This document shows, one piece after another, positions 22,049 to 31,948 of a stretch of DNA of 64,000 nt. The notes under the pieces were generated by a model, which was not told where the DNA came from, ran no database searches, and saw nothing but the letters and a program-made list of their open reading frames with translations. Made by a program: the position numbers and the translations under genes. Source of the DNA: Bacteroidota bacterium. Lineage in GTDB: Bacteria > Bacteroidota > Ignavibacteria > Ignavibacteriales > Melioribacteraceae. The DNA is taken from the NCBI GenBank assembly GCA_018829205.1, contig JAHJUE010000015.1:1-64000 (forward strand). The letters are read 5' to 3'. Each line of letters starts with the position of its first letter. Positions within the stretch are counted from its first letter, which is position 1.

Positions 22049-23061
22049 ATATTGTAGGAATTGAAAGCTCCTGTGATGAAACTTCCGCCGCTGTTATTTG
22101 CGATGGTAAATTAAAAGCTAATTTAATATCATCTCAGCACTTTCATAAGGATTTCGGAGGAGTTGTGCCCGAACTTTCAAGCCGGGCACATCTCCAGATT
22201 ATTGCGCCTCTTCTTAAACAGGCATTAAATCAAGCCGGCATTAAAAAAGATGAAATTGATGTGGTATGCGCAACGGCTGGACCCGGATTAATTGGCGCCG
22301 TTCTTGTTGGATTAACTTTCGCTAAAGGTCTTTCTTATTCTCTTAATAAACCTTTTGTTCCCGTTAATCATATTGAGGGACATATTTATTCGGGGTTCTT
22401 AATGGATGAAAAACCTGAATACCCGTATTTATGTCTTGTCGTTTCGGGGGGACATACATTACTTCTGATTGTTGAAAGCGAAACTGCGATCAGAAAACTC
22501 GGCTCCACTATTGATGACGCGGCCGGAGAAGCGTTTGATAAAACTGCTAAAATGCTCGGACTTGGTTATCCGGGCGGAATAAAAATCCAGGAAGAAGCCG
22601 AAAAGGGAAACCCGGATTTTATTGATTTCCCTGTATCGCAATGCAAAAACGAATTTGATTTTTCTTTCAGCGGATTAAAAACTTCCGTGCTTAGATACAT
22701 ACAAAAAGAATTCGGAAATGCAGGCAATATACCTATTGATAAAATTCCCGATATTGCAGCGTCGTTTCAGAAAGCGGCGGTGGACGCGTTAATTCAAAAA
22801 TCCGAAAGAGCGTTAAAAAATTATAATGTTAATTCTATTTCGATTGTAGGCGGCGTAGCGGCAAATAAATATTTAAGAGAAAGATTTGTTTTATTATCCG
22901 CAAAATATAAAAAGAGTCTTAATATACCCGACCTTCAATTCTGCGGCGATAACGCCGCTATGATCGCCCAACGCGGAGTTATGCTGCATAATAACGGATT
23001 AAAATTCGATTTAGATTATAACGCTTATGCGGGCCTCCCGGAATCTGCTTTTATTCCGTAA
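22045..23061 (+). CDS. tsaD: tRNA N6-adenosine threonylcarbamoyltransferase TsaD
   Basis: A 338-residue Kae1/TsaD protein that installs t6A37 on ANN-decoding tRNAs. It starts with GIESSCDETS; the metal-binding HIEGH is at 109-113; VSGGHT, GEAFDKTAKMLGLGYPGG, FSGLKT and the final CGDNAAMIA are all present. It is translationally coupled to the proline dehydrogenase by a 4-nt overlap. Confidence 0.97.
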   Translation: MNIVGIESSCDETSAAVICDGKLKANLISSQHFHKDFGGVVPELSSRAHLQIIAPLLKQALNQAGIKKDEIDVVCATAGPGLIGAVLVGLTFAKGLSYSLNKPFVPVNHIEGHIYSGFLMDEKPEYPYLCLVVSGGHTLLLIVESETAIRKLGSTIDDAAGEAFDKTAKMLGLGYPGGIKIQEEAEKGNPDFIDFPVSQCKNEFDFSFSGLKTSVLRYIQKEFGNAGNIPIDKIPDIAASFQKAAVDALIQKSERALKNYNVNSISIVGGVAANKYLRERFVLLSAKYKKSLNIPDLQFCGDNAAMIAQRGVMLHNNGLKFDLDYNAYAGLPESAFIP

Positions 23062-23118
23062 AATTTATTCGTTATATTTACGCTTTGTTAAAATCAATCT
23101 TAATCCGCGGATAATAAC

Positions 23119-24165
23119 TTGTTGAAGAATTTTGAATTAAAAAAAATATTTAATCTTATAAAAGAAAGAGATGTTTATTTTATTTCTACATTCTTCGGAT
23201 TTTTCCTGGGAGTATTTTTCTATACTTTTTTCACTCCCAATTATAATAATCAGCGTTCAAAAATATATCTTGATGTGCCAAAAGGCGCAGTGTTCAGCAA
23301 TGTAGTCGATTCTCTTTACGTTAAAGGCGTTATCCCGAGCAAGACAAATATGAAAATCGCGGCGCTGTTTAGAAGAACTGATAAAAAAATCAAAGCAGGA
23401 AGGTATGTTATTCTTGACGGACAAAGTTATTTTGATCTACTTGAATTATTTCTGAAAGGACAGCCTAAATCACAAAAACTTGTTACAATTCCGGAAGGAA
23501 TTTGGCAGCATAATCTCGCTAAACTTCTTAAGGAAGAACTGGGTATTGATTCTTCGAAGTTTATGGAATTAAGCTCGGACAGAGAATTTATTAAAAATCT
23601 AAATCTTAACGTAAAAAACCTGGAAGGTTATCTTCTTCCGGATACATATTATTTTTATGACGACGTTGACGCAAAGGACGTACTGATAAAACTTGAATCG
23701 GAAATGGATCTTCTTTTTACTGATTCCGTAAAAAAAAGAATAACGGAGTTGGGAATGACTCAGCATGAGGTTTTAACCATGGCTTCAATTATTGACGCGG
23801 AGTCGAACGTTATAAGCGAGTTCGGGAAAATTTCAAGCGTGTATCATAACAGATTAAAAAAACGAATTAAACTTCAGGCCGATCCAACGGTTCAATATCT
23901 GCTGCGGGGAAGAAAAAGATTCAACAAGGTTTATTTTAGAGATTTGGAAATTGATTCTCCGTATAATACGTATAAATATTACGGGCTTCCGCCCGGACCT
24001 ATAAATAATCCGGGTAAGGAAGCGATAATTGCCGCATTGTATCCCGAAGAAGGGGATTATTATTTTTTAATGGCTACCGGAAACGGCGATCATGCTTTCG
24101 CGAAAACTTTAGCCGAACATCAACAGAATGTGAGAAAATATAGAGAATGGAGAAATTCAAAATAA
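23119..24165 (+). CDS. mltG: Endolytic murein transglycosylase MltG
   Basis: A 348-residue YceG-family lytic transglycosylase that cuts nascent glycan strands at the inner membrane. One transmembrane helix at about 22-40, a LysM-like region with TIPEG, then the catalytic domain with TMASIIDAES (the family's Glu), SVYHNRL, QADPTVQY and the YNTYKYYGLPPGPINNPG signature. It starts from TTG. The next gene begins inside its last 19 nt. Confidence 0.95.
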   Translation: MLKNFELKKIFNLIKERDVYFISTFFGFFLGVFFYTFFTPNYNNQRSKIYLDVPKGAVFSNVVDSLYVKGVIPSKTNMKIAALFRRTDKKIKAGRYVILDGQSYFDLLELFLKGQPKSQKLVTIPEGIWQHNLAKLLKEELGIDSSKFMELSSDREFIKNLNLNVKNLEGYLLPDTYYFYDDVDAKDVLIKLESEMDLLFTDSVKKRITELGMTQHEVLTMASIIDAESNVISEFGKISSVYHNRLKKRIKLQADPTVQYLLRGRKRFNKVYFRDLEIDSPYNTYKYYGLPPGPINNPGKEAIIAALYPEEGDYYFLMATGNGDHAFAKTLAEHQQNVRKYREWRNSK

Positions 24166-25838
24166 AAAAAATAATTAAACCGGCGGTATATTTTGTTATG
24201 CTTTTAGTTGCCGCTAAATGCGCCAGCCAAATTCCTCCTTCAGGAGGAGAAGTCGATATGATTCCGCCCGTTGTTGAAAGTCATTATCCGCTAAACGGAA
24301 CGACTAATTATACCGAAAATTATTTTGAAATTAATTTCTCCGAATATGTAGATAAACGTTCGGTTAAAGAAGCTATATTTATTTCCCCCGCGCTTGAAAA
24401 AGGAATTGACATGGATTGGAGCGGGACTTCGTTAACTGTTTATTTTATTGATTCGCTTAAAAAAAATACCACATATAATATTTCAATAGGTTCCGACGTA
24501 AAGGATTTAAATAACTCCAATAATATGGCGGAAGCTTTTAATTTCGCTTTCTCAACCGGGAATAAAATTGATAAAGGAATTGTAGAGGGCAATGTTTACG
24601 ATAATAATCCTAATGGGATTATGATTTTCGCTTATAAAAAATCAGGTGATAGTTTTCCTGATCCTTTAAACGATAAACCCGGTAATATTACTCAAGTCGG
24701 TAAAAAAGGGAATTATAAAATTCTGGGTTTAAGCAGCGGCGATTATAGAATTTTCGCGGTGCGGGATGATTTTAAAGATTTTATATATAATATTGAAGAC
24801 GATCATTACGCAGCCCCTTCTGAAATAGTATCAATATCAGACAGCAGTTTATTATTCTCAAACCTGGATTTTATGATGACATGCGAGGATACAACCCTTC
24901 CTCATATTTATAATATTACTATGACCGACAGTTATCATATAATGATTGAGTTCAGCGAGTACGTGGATTCCTCTAAATTACCTGCTGACAATTTTTATAT
25001 TTTTGATTCAACAGCAAATAGAAAGTTTGAAACAAAGTATCTTTACAAAGGAGAAGCGAAAGCGAAAAACATTTTTATTGTAATTGATGATTCGTTAAAT
25101 ATAGAAAACGAGAATATTTTATTCGTTAAAGATCTGCACGATAATTTCGGGAATGTTTTATCGGAAGAAGCGACAAAATTTACGGCAAGCGACCGGCCGG
25201 ATACCACCGCGCCGAAATTAATAAAACAAATTACGGAATATGACAATTCGTCTGCCGATTTTGATAATGTCTATGTCGAATTTATTTTTAACGACGCGTT
25301 TAATGTTGAGTCGTTAAAGGACATAACAAAAATTTATGATTTAAAAAATAATTCATATCCTACGGAAATTATTAAAAACGACGACGCTTCGTTTATTGTA
25401 AAAGCAAAAACAAAATTATCCGAGAAGAGCGAATACCAAATAAAGATTGATTTGAATAAAATCAAGGACGCGGCGGGCAATTATATCGATTCAATATACA
25501 CGTATAAATTCTCGACTATTAATTCTCTTCAATTTTCCGGCGCTTCTGGTAAGGTAAATTCTGTTTATGATTCCAAATTAGTTTATGTTGAACTAAAAAA
25601 CATCGACATAAAAAAGAAAAATTATAAACAAGCGGTTAACAATAATTATGAGTTTAATTTTGAAAGAGTTGTTCCGGGTCAATATTTAGTCTGGAGTTTT
25701 TATGACGCCGATTCCAGCGGTAATTATTCATACGGCTCTATTAATCCGTTTGAGAAATCTGAAGAGTTTATTTATTATCCCGACACATTAAATCTAAAAG
25801 CCCGCTGGCCTGTCGGAGATATTTATATCAATTACTAA
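24147..25838 (+). CDS. Ig-like (SbsA-type) domain lipoprotein
   Basis: A 563-residue exported protein. After a hydrophobic signal (about 12-24) comes LLVAAKCASQIPPSGG. Cys 26 is the probable lipid-attachment site, although Lys at -1 is unusual. The P-x-GG-x-x-D-x-x-PP continuation is shared by Bacteroidota lipoproteins with an N-terminal bacterial Ig-like domain (here about 38-135, NYFEINFSEYVDKRSV). Further Ig-like parts seem present around 240-345 (a second FSEYVD) and 350-460. It overlaps mltG, which hints at an envelope role. Function unknown. Confidence 0.8.
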   Translation: MEKFKIKKIIKPAVYFVMLLVAAKCASQIPPSGGEVDMIPPVVESHYPLNGTTNYTENYFEINFSEYVDKRSVKEAIFISPALEKGIDMDWSGTSLTVYFIDSLKKNTTYNISIGSDVKDLNNSNNMAEAFNFAFSTGNKIDKGIVEGNVYDNNPNGIMIFAYKKSGDSFPDPLNDKPGNITQVGKKGNYKILGLSSGDYRIFAVRDDFKDFIYNIEDDHYAAPSEIVSISDSSLLFSNLDFMMTCEDTTLPHIYNITMTDSYHIMIEFSEYVDSSKLPADNFYIFDSTANRKFETKYLYKGEAKAKNIFIVIDDSLNIENENILFVKDLHDNFGNVLSEEATKFTASDRPDTTAPKLIKQITEYDNSSADFDNVYVEFIFNDAFNVESLKDITKIYDLKNNSYPTEIIKNDDASFIVKAKTKLSEKSEYQIKIDLNKIKDAAGNYIDSIYTYKFSTINSLQFSGASGKVNSVYDSKLVYVELKNIDIKKKNYKQAVNNNYEFNFERVVPGQYLVWSFYDADSSGNYSYGSINPFEKSEEFIYYPDTLNLKARWPVGDIYINY

Positions 25839-25993
25839 TTTTACATGTAAATATTATATTTTGTCTTCATCTTTATCTAAATCTAAATCTTAATCTTAAT
25901 CTATATCTATATCTTTAAAATTCACTTTCTAACACATAACTCAACCCTTATTCAGAAAAAAAACAAACCCAAACAAGAATTAAAACAAAAAAA

Positions 25994-27238
25994 TTACGCG
26001 GATTTGTAGATAACATTCCCGTTCTTAACCGTCATACAATTTAGGTTTTTACCAACCTGATAAACAATCTCAGAGTAATCTGAAATATCAAAAACGGAGA
26101 AATCTGCTTTTTTGCCGGGCTCAATACTTCCTGTTTTATCGGAAACATCCAGCGCTTTGGCCGCATTAATTGTTACGGCCGAAATAGTCTCTTCAATCGT
26201 CATTTTCATCTTTAAGGCGGCAAGGGACATTATTAAATTCAGGTTTGCTATATGAGAAGAACCGGGATTATAATCTGTTGCAAGCGCTACAATAGCTCCC
26301 GCATCAATCAGTTTCCTGGCCGGAGCGTAATCATAATCTAAAAAGAAAGATACGCCCGGCAGCAGTACGGCGACGGTTTCATTTCCGGCGAACTTATTTA
26401 AATCATCTTCGGCAATAACTTCAAGATGATCAGCGCTTTGTGCGCCTAGATCTATCGCAGCATCAAGTCCGCCGATATTGTTAAACTGCTCTGTATGCAG
26501 TTTGAGTTTTAAGCCTAGTTTTTTAGCTTCGGTAAATATTTTTATTACCTGCTGTGCCGAGAAAGCAGTCTTTTCACAAAACGCGTCGCAGAACAGGGCA
26601 AGTTTATTCTCGGCAATAAAGGGGAGAAGCTCGTTAACTATTATATCAACATATTTGTTATGGTCGTTTTTATATTCGGGCGGAAAAGTGTGTGCGCCTA
26701 AAAAGGTAGGTATTATATCAATCGCGTATTCGTTATTTAAGAAATTAATTACCTGCAGCAGTTTTATTTCGTCGTAATAACTTAATCCGTAACCGCTTTT
26801 TATTTCAAGCGTGGTAATTCCCTGTGAAATAAAATAATCGATTCTTGGTTTTATAATACTTACCAATTCTTCAAACGAAGCTTTTCTGACTGCCATTACG
26901 GTGGTATTAATTCCTCCGCCGCTTTTAGCGATTTCTTCGTAACCTATGCCGCTTAATTTTTTCTTAAACTCTCCGGCTCTTGATCCGGCATACGCGGTGT
27001 GAGTATGGCACTCAACCAGTCCGGGCATTAACACCTTTCCGCTAAGGTCAATTTCTTCGTCGAATTTATATTTTGAAATTTTAGAGTTGGGAATAATTTC
27101 TTTAATTAATCCGGATTCCGAAATTATGGATCTGCCTTCAAGAACTTCAATATCGGAAAGTTCATCTCCGCGTTTGAAGTTTTTTCCGTTTGTATTAACC
27201 GTAACAATTTGAGCGGGATTTCTGAATAATTTTTTCAT
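25994..27238 (-). CDS. hutI: Imidazolonepropionase
   Basis: A 414-residue amidohydrolase that opens imidazolone-5-propionate in histidine breakdown. The metal-binding HTH is at 78-80 (LVECHTHTAYAGSRAGEF), the ring-cleavage region is IKSGYGL, and HTEQF, SADHLE and ATDYNPGS follow in the expected order. The other hut genes are not in the window. It is transcribed against its neighbours: convergent with the lipoprotein at 24147 and divergent from glgA. Confidence 0.96.
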   Translation of the reverse strand: MKKLFRNPAQIVTVNTNGKNFKRGDELSDIEVLEGRSIISESGLIKEIIPNSKISKYKFDEEIDLSGKVLMPGLVECHTHTAYAGSRAGEFKKKLSGIGYEEIAKSGGGINTTVMAVRKASFEELVSIIKPRIDYFISQGITTLEIKSGYGLSYYDEIKLLQVINFLNNEYAIDIIPTFLGAHTFPPEYKNDHNKYVDIIVNELLPFIAENKLALFCDAFCEKTAFSAQQVIKIFTEAKKLGLKLKLHTEQFNNIGGLDAAIDLGAQSADHLEVIAEDDLNKFAGNETVAVLLPGVSFFLDYDYAPARKLIDAGAIVALATDYNPGSSHIANLNLIMSLAALKMKMTIEETISAVTINAAKALDVSDKTGSIEPGKKADFSVFDISDYSEIVYQVGKNLNCMTVKNGNVIYKSA

Positions 27239-27379
27239 AGATAGAAGTGTTGGGATATTATAGAGCTATAATTGAGCGATTCTTAGTTAAAAAACACAGG
27301 ATATTTAATATGCGAATATTTTTGTCAAATTGTCAATAATTTTGTAAATTTAGACTCAAAATAATAGGACATATGAAAT

Positions 27380-28873
27380 ATGCCTCCATCAAAAAAGTTA
27401 AAGATACTTTTTGTTACCTCAGAAGTCGTTCCATTTGTTAAAACAGGCGGTCTAGCCGATGTTTCTTCAGCACTTCCTCAAATACTTCTTGAACAAGGTC
27501 ATCAAGTAAGAATTGTTGTGCCGAAATACGGCGCCATTGATGAGCGTAAATACAAGATTCATGAAGTTGTTAGACTAAAAGATTTAACTACAAATATTGG
27601 CGGCAAGGAAGTTGTATTTTCATTGCGTTCATCATTTTTGGTGGGTCCCAAAGCCCGTGTTCAGATTTATTTCTTAGATAATCAGGAGTACTTCGGCAGC
27701 CGGCACAGCTTATACAGCGATCCGTTATCGGGGGAAGAATTTGCAGATAATGACGAAAGATTTATTCTGCTCGCGCGTTCTGTTTTTGAACTTATTACTA
27801 AACTCGGATGGGTGCCCGATGTAATTCATTGCAACGATTGGCAGTGCGGATTAATTCCGGCCTATTTAAAAACCCTTCACAGCGAAGAAGAATTATTTAA
27901 AAATGTTAAAACCCTGTTTACAATTCATAACCTGCAGGATCAGGGCGTATTCGCAAAATCGACTTTTGAAAAAACAGGTCTGCCCGAAAAATATAAAAGC
28001 GAAGAGGGAATCCTTCATAAAAATAAAATCAATTTTATGAAAACAGGTTTAGTATTCGCCGACAGTATAAATACAGTAAGTGAAAAATACGCAGAAGAAA
28101 TTTGCAACGATAAAGAATACGCTTTGGGTCTTCTTGATGTGCTTGCAAAAAGAAAAAAAGATATGTTCGGTATTGTAAACGGAATTGATACAGCTATTTG
28201 GAATCCAGAAAAAGATAAAAAAATCGCGAAAAAATATTCTCTTAAAAATCTTGAGGATAAAACACAAAATAAAAAAGCGCTGGCGGAAAAATTCGGATTT
28301 GAATATAAACCGGATGTGCCTGTAATCGGAATGATATCAAGATTATATGACTCGAAAGGTTTCGATCTTGTAGAAAAAGCCTTTAAGGAACTTATGAAAC
28401 TCGATATTCATCTTGTTCTGCTGGGAACCGGCGAAAAGAAATATCATAAATTCTTTGAAAACGAAGTGATAAAACATAGCGGCAAATTCTCGTGCTACCT
28501 TGGTTTTGACGATGAATTGGCGCATTTAATTGAAGCCGGCGCGGATATATTCCTTATGCCTTCTAAATTTGAACCGTGCGGACTAAATCAGATGTACAGC
28601 CTGGTTTACGGTACTATTCCGGTCGTTAGGGAAACTGGCGGCTTAGCCGATACTGTTGATAATTTTGACGAAAAATCGGGTAATGGGAACGGATTCGTAT
28701 TTAAGAAGTATAATGCGGCAGATATGATGAAAGAAATAAACAGAGCATTAAAAATTTATAAAGATGATCAGAAAACATGGATTAAGATAATGAAAACGGG
28801 AATGAAGTCTAACTTTACATGGATGAATTCTTCGAAGAATTATATTGATCTGTATAAAAAAGTAATCGGCTGA
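27380..28873 (+). CDS. glgA: Glycogen synthase (ADP-glucose type)
   Basis: A 497-residue GT5 enzyme that extends alpha-1,4-glucan from ADP-glucose. KTGGLADV with the sugar-nucleotide Lys at residue 21, HCNDWQCGL, FTIHNLQDQG, NGIDTAIWNP, GMISRLYDSKGFDL and PSKFEPCGLNQMYSLVYGT are all present. The intergenic region shared with divergent hutI contains two TAnnTTTG boxes (27317-27324, 27337-27344), either of which could be the -7 element. The 3' neighbour begins within a few bases of the stop. Confidence 0.95.
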   Translation: MPPSKKLKILFVTSEVVPFVKTGGLADVSSALPQILLEQGHQVRIVVPKYGAIDERKYKIHEVVRLKDLTTNIGGKEVVFSLRSSFLVGPKARVQIYFLDNQEYFGSRHSLYSDPLSGEEFADNDERFILLARSVFELITKLGWVPDVIHCNDWQCGLIPAYLKTLHSEEELFKNVKTLFTIHNLQDQGVFAKSTFEKTGLPEKYKSEEGILHKNKINFMKTGLVFADSINTVSEKYAEEICNDKEYALGLLDVLAKRKKDMFGIVNGIDTAIWNPEKDKKIAKKYSLKNLEDKTQNKKALAEKFGFEYKPDVPVIGMISRLYDSKGFDLVEKAFKELMKLDIHLVLLGTGEKKYHKFFENEVIKHSGKFSCYLGFDDELAHLIEAGADIFLMPSKFEPCGLNQMYSLVYGTIPVVRETGGLADTVDNFDEKSGNGNGFVFKKYNAADMMKEINRALKIYKDDQKTWIKIMKTGMKSNFTWMNSSKNYIDLYKKVIG

Positions 28874-28880
28874 TTTGTTG

Positions 28881-29459
28881 ATGTTACATCATGCTGTATT
28901 TTTTGATAGAGATGATACTCTTAACTACGATCCAGGTTATTTAGGTAACCCAGACCTTGTTAAATTATTTCCCGGTGTTCCCCAGGGAATCTCCAAATTG
29001 AAAAACGAACTTAATTTTAAGATTGTCGTAATTTCAAATCAATCCGGTATTACTAGGGGAAAAATTACGGAAAATGACGTATTGGCGGTTAATAGAAAAA
29101 TTAATGATCTGCTTAAAGAAGAAGGAACGGGGATCGATAAATTTTATCATTGTCCCTATCACCCCGATTTTGATGATGAAGAGAAGTGCAAATGCAGGAA
29201 GCCTTCTCCTTTAATGATCTTTACCGCAGCCGAAGAATTAAAATTAGATTTAAGCAAATGTTATTTTGTAGGGGATAAAGCATCAGATGTTTTATGCGGT
29301 TTTAACGCCGGTATTAAAACAGTATTAATTAAATCAGGAAATTTTGAAGAAGAAATAAATATCTTGATAAATGAAAATAAAACACCCAATTTTGTAGCTG
29401 CAAATTTTTTAGACGCAACTAACTTTATTTATAATGATTTTGCCGGGGCGCAAGTTTGA
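28881..29459 (+). CDS. D,D-heptose 1,7-bisphosphate 7-phosphatase-like HAD enzyme
   Basis: A 192-residue HAD-IIIA phosphatase. The nucleophile motif FFDRDDTL, VISNQSGITRG, the Zn-binding CPYHPDFDDEEKCKCRKP loop and GDKASDVLCGFNAG match GmhB, which makes D-glycero-D-manno-heptose 1-phosphate for LPS core. Histidinol-phosphatase relatives share much of this. Two TTG codons (28875, 28878) precede ATG 28881; the ATG is preferred, and none has a good Shine-Dalgarno sequence. The downstream gene overlaps by 4 nt. Confidence 0.85.
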   Translation: MLHHAVFFDRDDTLNYDPGYLGNPDLVKLFPGVPQGISKLKNELNFKIVVISNQSGITRGKITENDVLAVNRKINDLLKEEGTGIDKFYHCPYHPDFDDEEKCKCRKPSPLMIFTAAEELKLDLSKCYFVGDKASDVLCGFNAGIKTVLIKSGNFEEEINILINENKTPNFVAANFLDATNFIYNDFAGAQV

Positions 29460-30676
29460 AATCGAATATATTAAAATCAGTTTTTATTTTGTTTGTTTCC
29501 GTTCTTTTCTTTACCGCTTGTGAAGACGAACCAACTTCTCTTGGACTTGAAAATATCCCCGACGAGGATAAATTAGGACTTTTAGAAATCAACAGTCTTG
29601 AAGTGCCAATGCTTCAAAGATCTGATTTTTACAACGCCGGATCAACCGATACTACTTGGAATCTGGGTACTTCAATCAGACTTTTTGTAGGGCAGAATTC
29701 AAGTGTTAAGTCATCAATGCTTATTAAATTCAGAAGCAATGTTGAGGATTCTATCGTAGATTATTTCGACAGCAGCAGAATAACAGTCGAAAAAGCATGG
29801 ATTGAATTAAGACCTTCCTACACCAGCGGCGAGAATGCTTCGGCTTCCTCATTTAAGGTAAGTAAAATTAATAACGAATGGACTTCAACCTTTTTTAATA
29901 AAGATTCCCTTCATCAGTATATACTTCCGAATGTTTCCGATTCAAGAACAATTTCCGGATTAAATGATTCACTTATTTCTTTTGATATTTCTAATGATAT
30001 GGCCAATGACTGGCTTGTAAGCGGAATCAAGGATTCTTCGGAACTGAATTACGGATTGTTGTTTGAACCTTCGGGAAACAACAGTATGTACGGATTCTAT
30101 TCTCTTCATGAAAGCAATGTTGTTGATGGATATGATAATATTCCGGTCGCTAAAATTGTAATAAATATAACCGGCGTAGGTTTGGATACACTTAACTTTT
30201 ACTCTATTAGAGATGTGCATGTTGTTGAAGGTAATATTCCCGTTAATGACGAATCCTATATTTATTTGCAGGGCGGATATCCTATAAGAGCAAATTATTA
30301 TATTGATGTTGCGTCAGTACCTGAGAATTCAATTATTATTGATGCCGTACTCGATTTTTATTTTGATCCAAATCTAACAATTAACGGTTCGGTAGCTTCC
30401 AATACAATAAATTTGATTATGTATTCCGACAGTACTAATAGACAGCTTCTTGTTGGTACATCAATAAAATCGCTGCAGAAAGATTCGCTTGGAAATAAGT
30501 ACAGCGGCAATATTACTCCTTTTGTTCAATTATGGAATCAGGATAAGGAAAATCAAGGTTTATACGTTTTCCTACCCGACGAGCAGTATACAATGAACAG
30601 GGTAGCCGTTTACGGCAATAAGTATAATGATGAGCTTTTAAGACCTAAATTAACTATCAGATACACTAAAAGATAA
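29456..30676 (+). CDS. Lipoprotein, DUF4270/DNRLRE-like
   Basis: A 406-residue exported lipoprotein. The signal peptide ends FFTAC, with lipid Cys at about residue 22, followed by acidic EDEPTSLGLENIPDEDKLG. The body alternates Ser/Thr-rich beta segments and contains KAWIELRPSYTSGENASAS, reminiscent of the DUF4270 or DNRLRE beta-sandwich proteins of Bacteroidota; I am not certain of the family. It starts from TTG overlapping the phosphatase stop, and is followed after 6 nt by an outer-membrane barrel gene, so an outer-membrane function is likely. Confidence 0.7.
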   Translation: MKSNILKSVFILFVSVLFFTACEDEPTSLGLENIPDEDKLGLLEINSLEVPMLQRSDFYNAGSTDTTWNLGTSIRLFVGQNSSVKSSMLIKFRSNVEDSIVDYFDSSRITVEKAWIELRPSYTSGENASASSFKVSKINNEWTSTFFNKDSLHQYILPNVSDSRTISGLNDSLISFDISNDMANDWLVSGIKDSSELNYGLLFEPSGNNSMYGFYSLHESNVVDGYDNIPVAKIVINITGVGLDTLNFYSIRDVHVVEGNIPVNDESYIYLQGGYPIRANYYIDVASVPENSIIIDAVLDFYFDPNLTINGSVASNTINLIMYSDSTNRQLLVGTSIKSLQKDSLGNKYSGNITPFVQLWNQDKENQGLYVFLPDEQYTMNRVAVYGNKYNDELLRPKLTIRYTKR

Positions 30677-30682
30677 ACCAAC

Positions 30683-31927
30683 ATGAGATATCTAAAGTAT
30701 ATAATTATTTTTCTTTTTATTCCTGTTTTTATTTTTGCATCCGGCGGTTCTTTATATACTCGTGTAGGCTTGGGTGAGTTTTATAATACATATTCTGCCA
30801 GAAGAATGGGATTCGGAGAACTTGGCGTCGCAGTTTCAGATGTCGAAAATCTCAGTTCTTATAATCCCGCAAGCTGGTACCGTTTGGGAATTACAAGAAT
30901 TGAAACCGGTATGACCTTTAACGGCGCCAGTATCGATAACGGCAGTCAAAGCGCTTTCTATTCGCAGACTACCTTCTCCGGATTTACAATCGGTTTTCCC
31001 GTCGATCATGATAACGGCGTTTCGCTTGTAATAGGACTTGTACCTGTTACTAATGTTAAATATGAAGTAAGAAACGTGCAGAATGATCCGGCCGTAGGCG
31101 ATTATACCGAAATATATAAGGGAGATGGGGGTATTTCAAAAATATTCTTAGGTACTTCCTATAAACTTCCGTTTGACTTTATTATTGGCGCAAGTTTAGA
31201 TTATTATACTGGAAATGTGTCATACTCATCAAAATTTAATTTTAACCAGGCGGTATCAAGCACAAACGCCGAGTTTTTAAGAGAAAATTCCTATCGCGGA
31301 TTTGGCGGTACATTCGGACTAATTTCAAATGATTTATCGGGAATTATTGGTTCAAGTTCTATTAAGGATTTAAGATTCGGTTTGAATTTTAATTACATTT
31401 CTGACCTTACAACCGATTCTACGTTAAGTACTGTTTCTTCTATCGGAACAACTGTATACAATAAAGGAAGTTTTAATACAAAGGTTCCTTATAGAATTGG
31501 TACGGGATTTAGTTTCAATCTTGAAGAAAGCTTCTTAATTATGGCCGACTATCTTTACCAGCCATGGAGCAATTTCGAAGAAAACAGCCAAAAATCTTAT
31601 AATTTGAAGGATTTACAGAGAATCAGCGCAGGTTTTGAATACAGAAATGCAAAGAAATTATTCGGCGGTACTTTCTGGGAACAGATTATTTTAAGAGGTG
31701 GCCTAAGTTTTGAACAGACTCAGTATGAAATCAATAATACTGGAATTGAACAATATTCTTTACACGCCGGTTTCGGGATTCCGATTGGTATCGGCAACTT
31801 TTTGGATTTCGCGTTTCAATACGGAGTAAGAGGCGAAACGGGCGCTAATTTGTTCAAGGAAAACTTTTATAAAGCTGCAGTATCTATTAATTTTGGAGAA
31901 CTCTGGTTCCAGAGATTTGACAGGTAA
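30683..31927 (+). CDS. Outer-membrane beta-barrel protein (FadL/OmpP1-like)
   Basis: A 414-residue protein with a signal peptide ending FIFASGG (about residue 19-20). The start of the mature protein, SLYTRVGLGEFYNTYSARRMGFGELGVAVSDVENLSSYNPASW, has the 'early genes on/NPA' pattern of FadL-type or type IX-associated barrels. Alternating aromatic beta strands follow, and the C-terminal strand ends ...INFGELWFQRF. It is probably an outer-membrane channel or transport protein; the substrate is unknown. It is co-transcribed with the lipoprotein (6-nt gap). Confidence 0.75.
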   Translation: MRYLKYIIIFLFIPVFIFASGGSLYTRVGLGEFYNTYSARRMGFGELGVAVSDVENLSSYNPASWYRLGITRIETGMTFNGASIDNGSQSAFYSQTTFSGFTIGFPVDHDNGVSLVIGLVPVTNVKYEVRNVQNDPAVGDYTEIYKGDGGISKIFLGTSYKLPFDFIIGASLDYYTGNVSYSSKFNFNQAVSSTNAEFLRENSYRGFGGTFGLISNDLSGIIGSSSIKDLRFGLNFNYISDLTTDSTLSTVSSIGTTVYNKGSFNTKVPYRIGTGFSFNLEESFLIMADYLYQPWSNFEENSQKSYNLKDLQRISAGFEYRNAKKLFGGTFWEQIILRGGLSFEQTQYEINNTGIEQYSLHAGFGIPIGIGNFLDFAFQYGVRGETGANLFKENFYKAAVSINFGELWFQRFDR

Positions 31928-31948
31928 AACAAAATAAGGAAACTAAAA

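Noticed and set aside
27317-27344. Two TAnnTTTG boxes before glgA as firm promoters
   Set aside because: No matching TTG element lies at the 20-nt spacing seen for the tRNA promoters, so they are mentioned only in the glgA entry.
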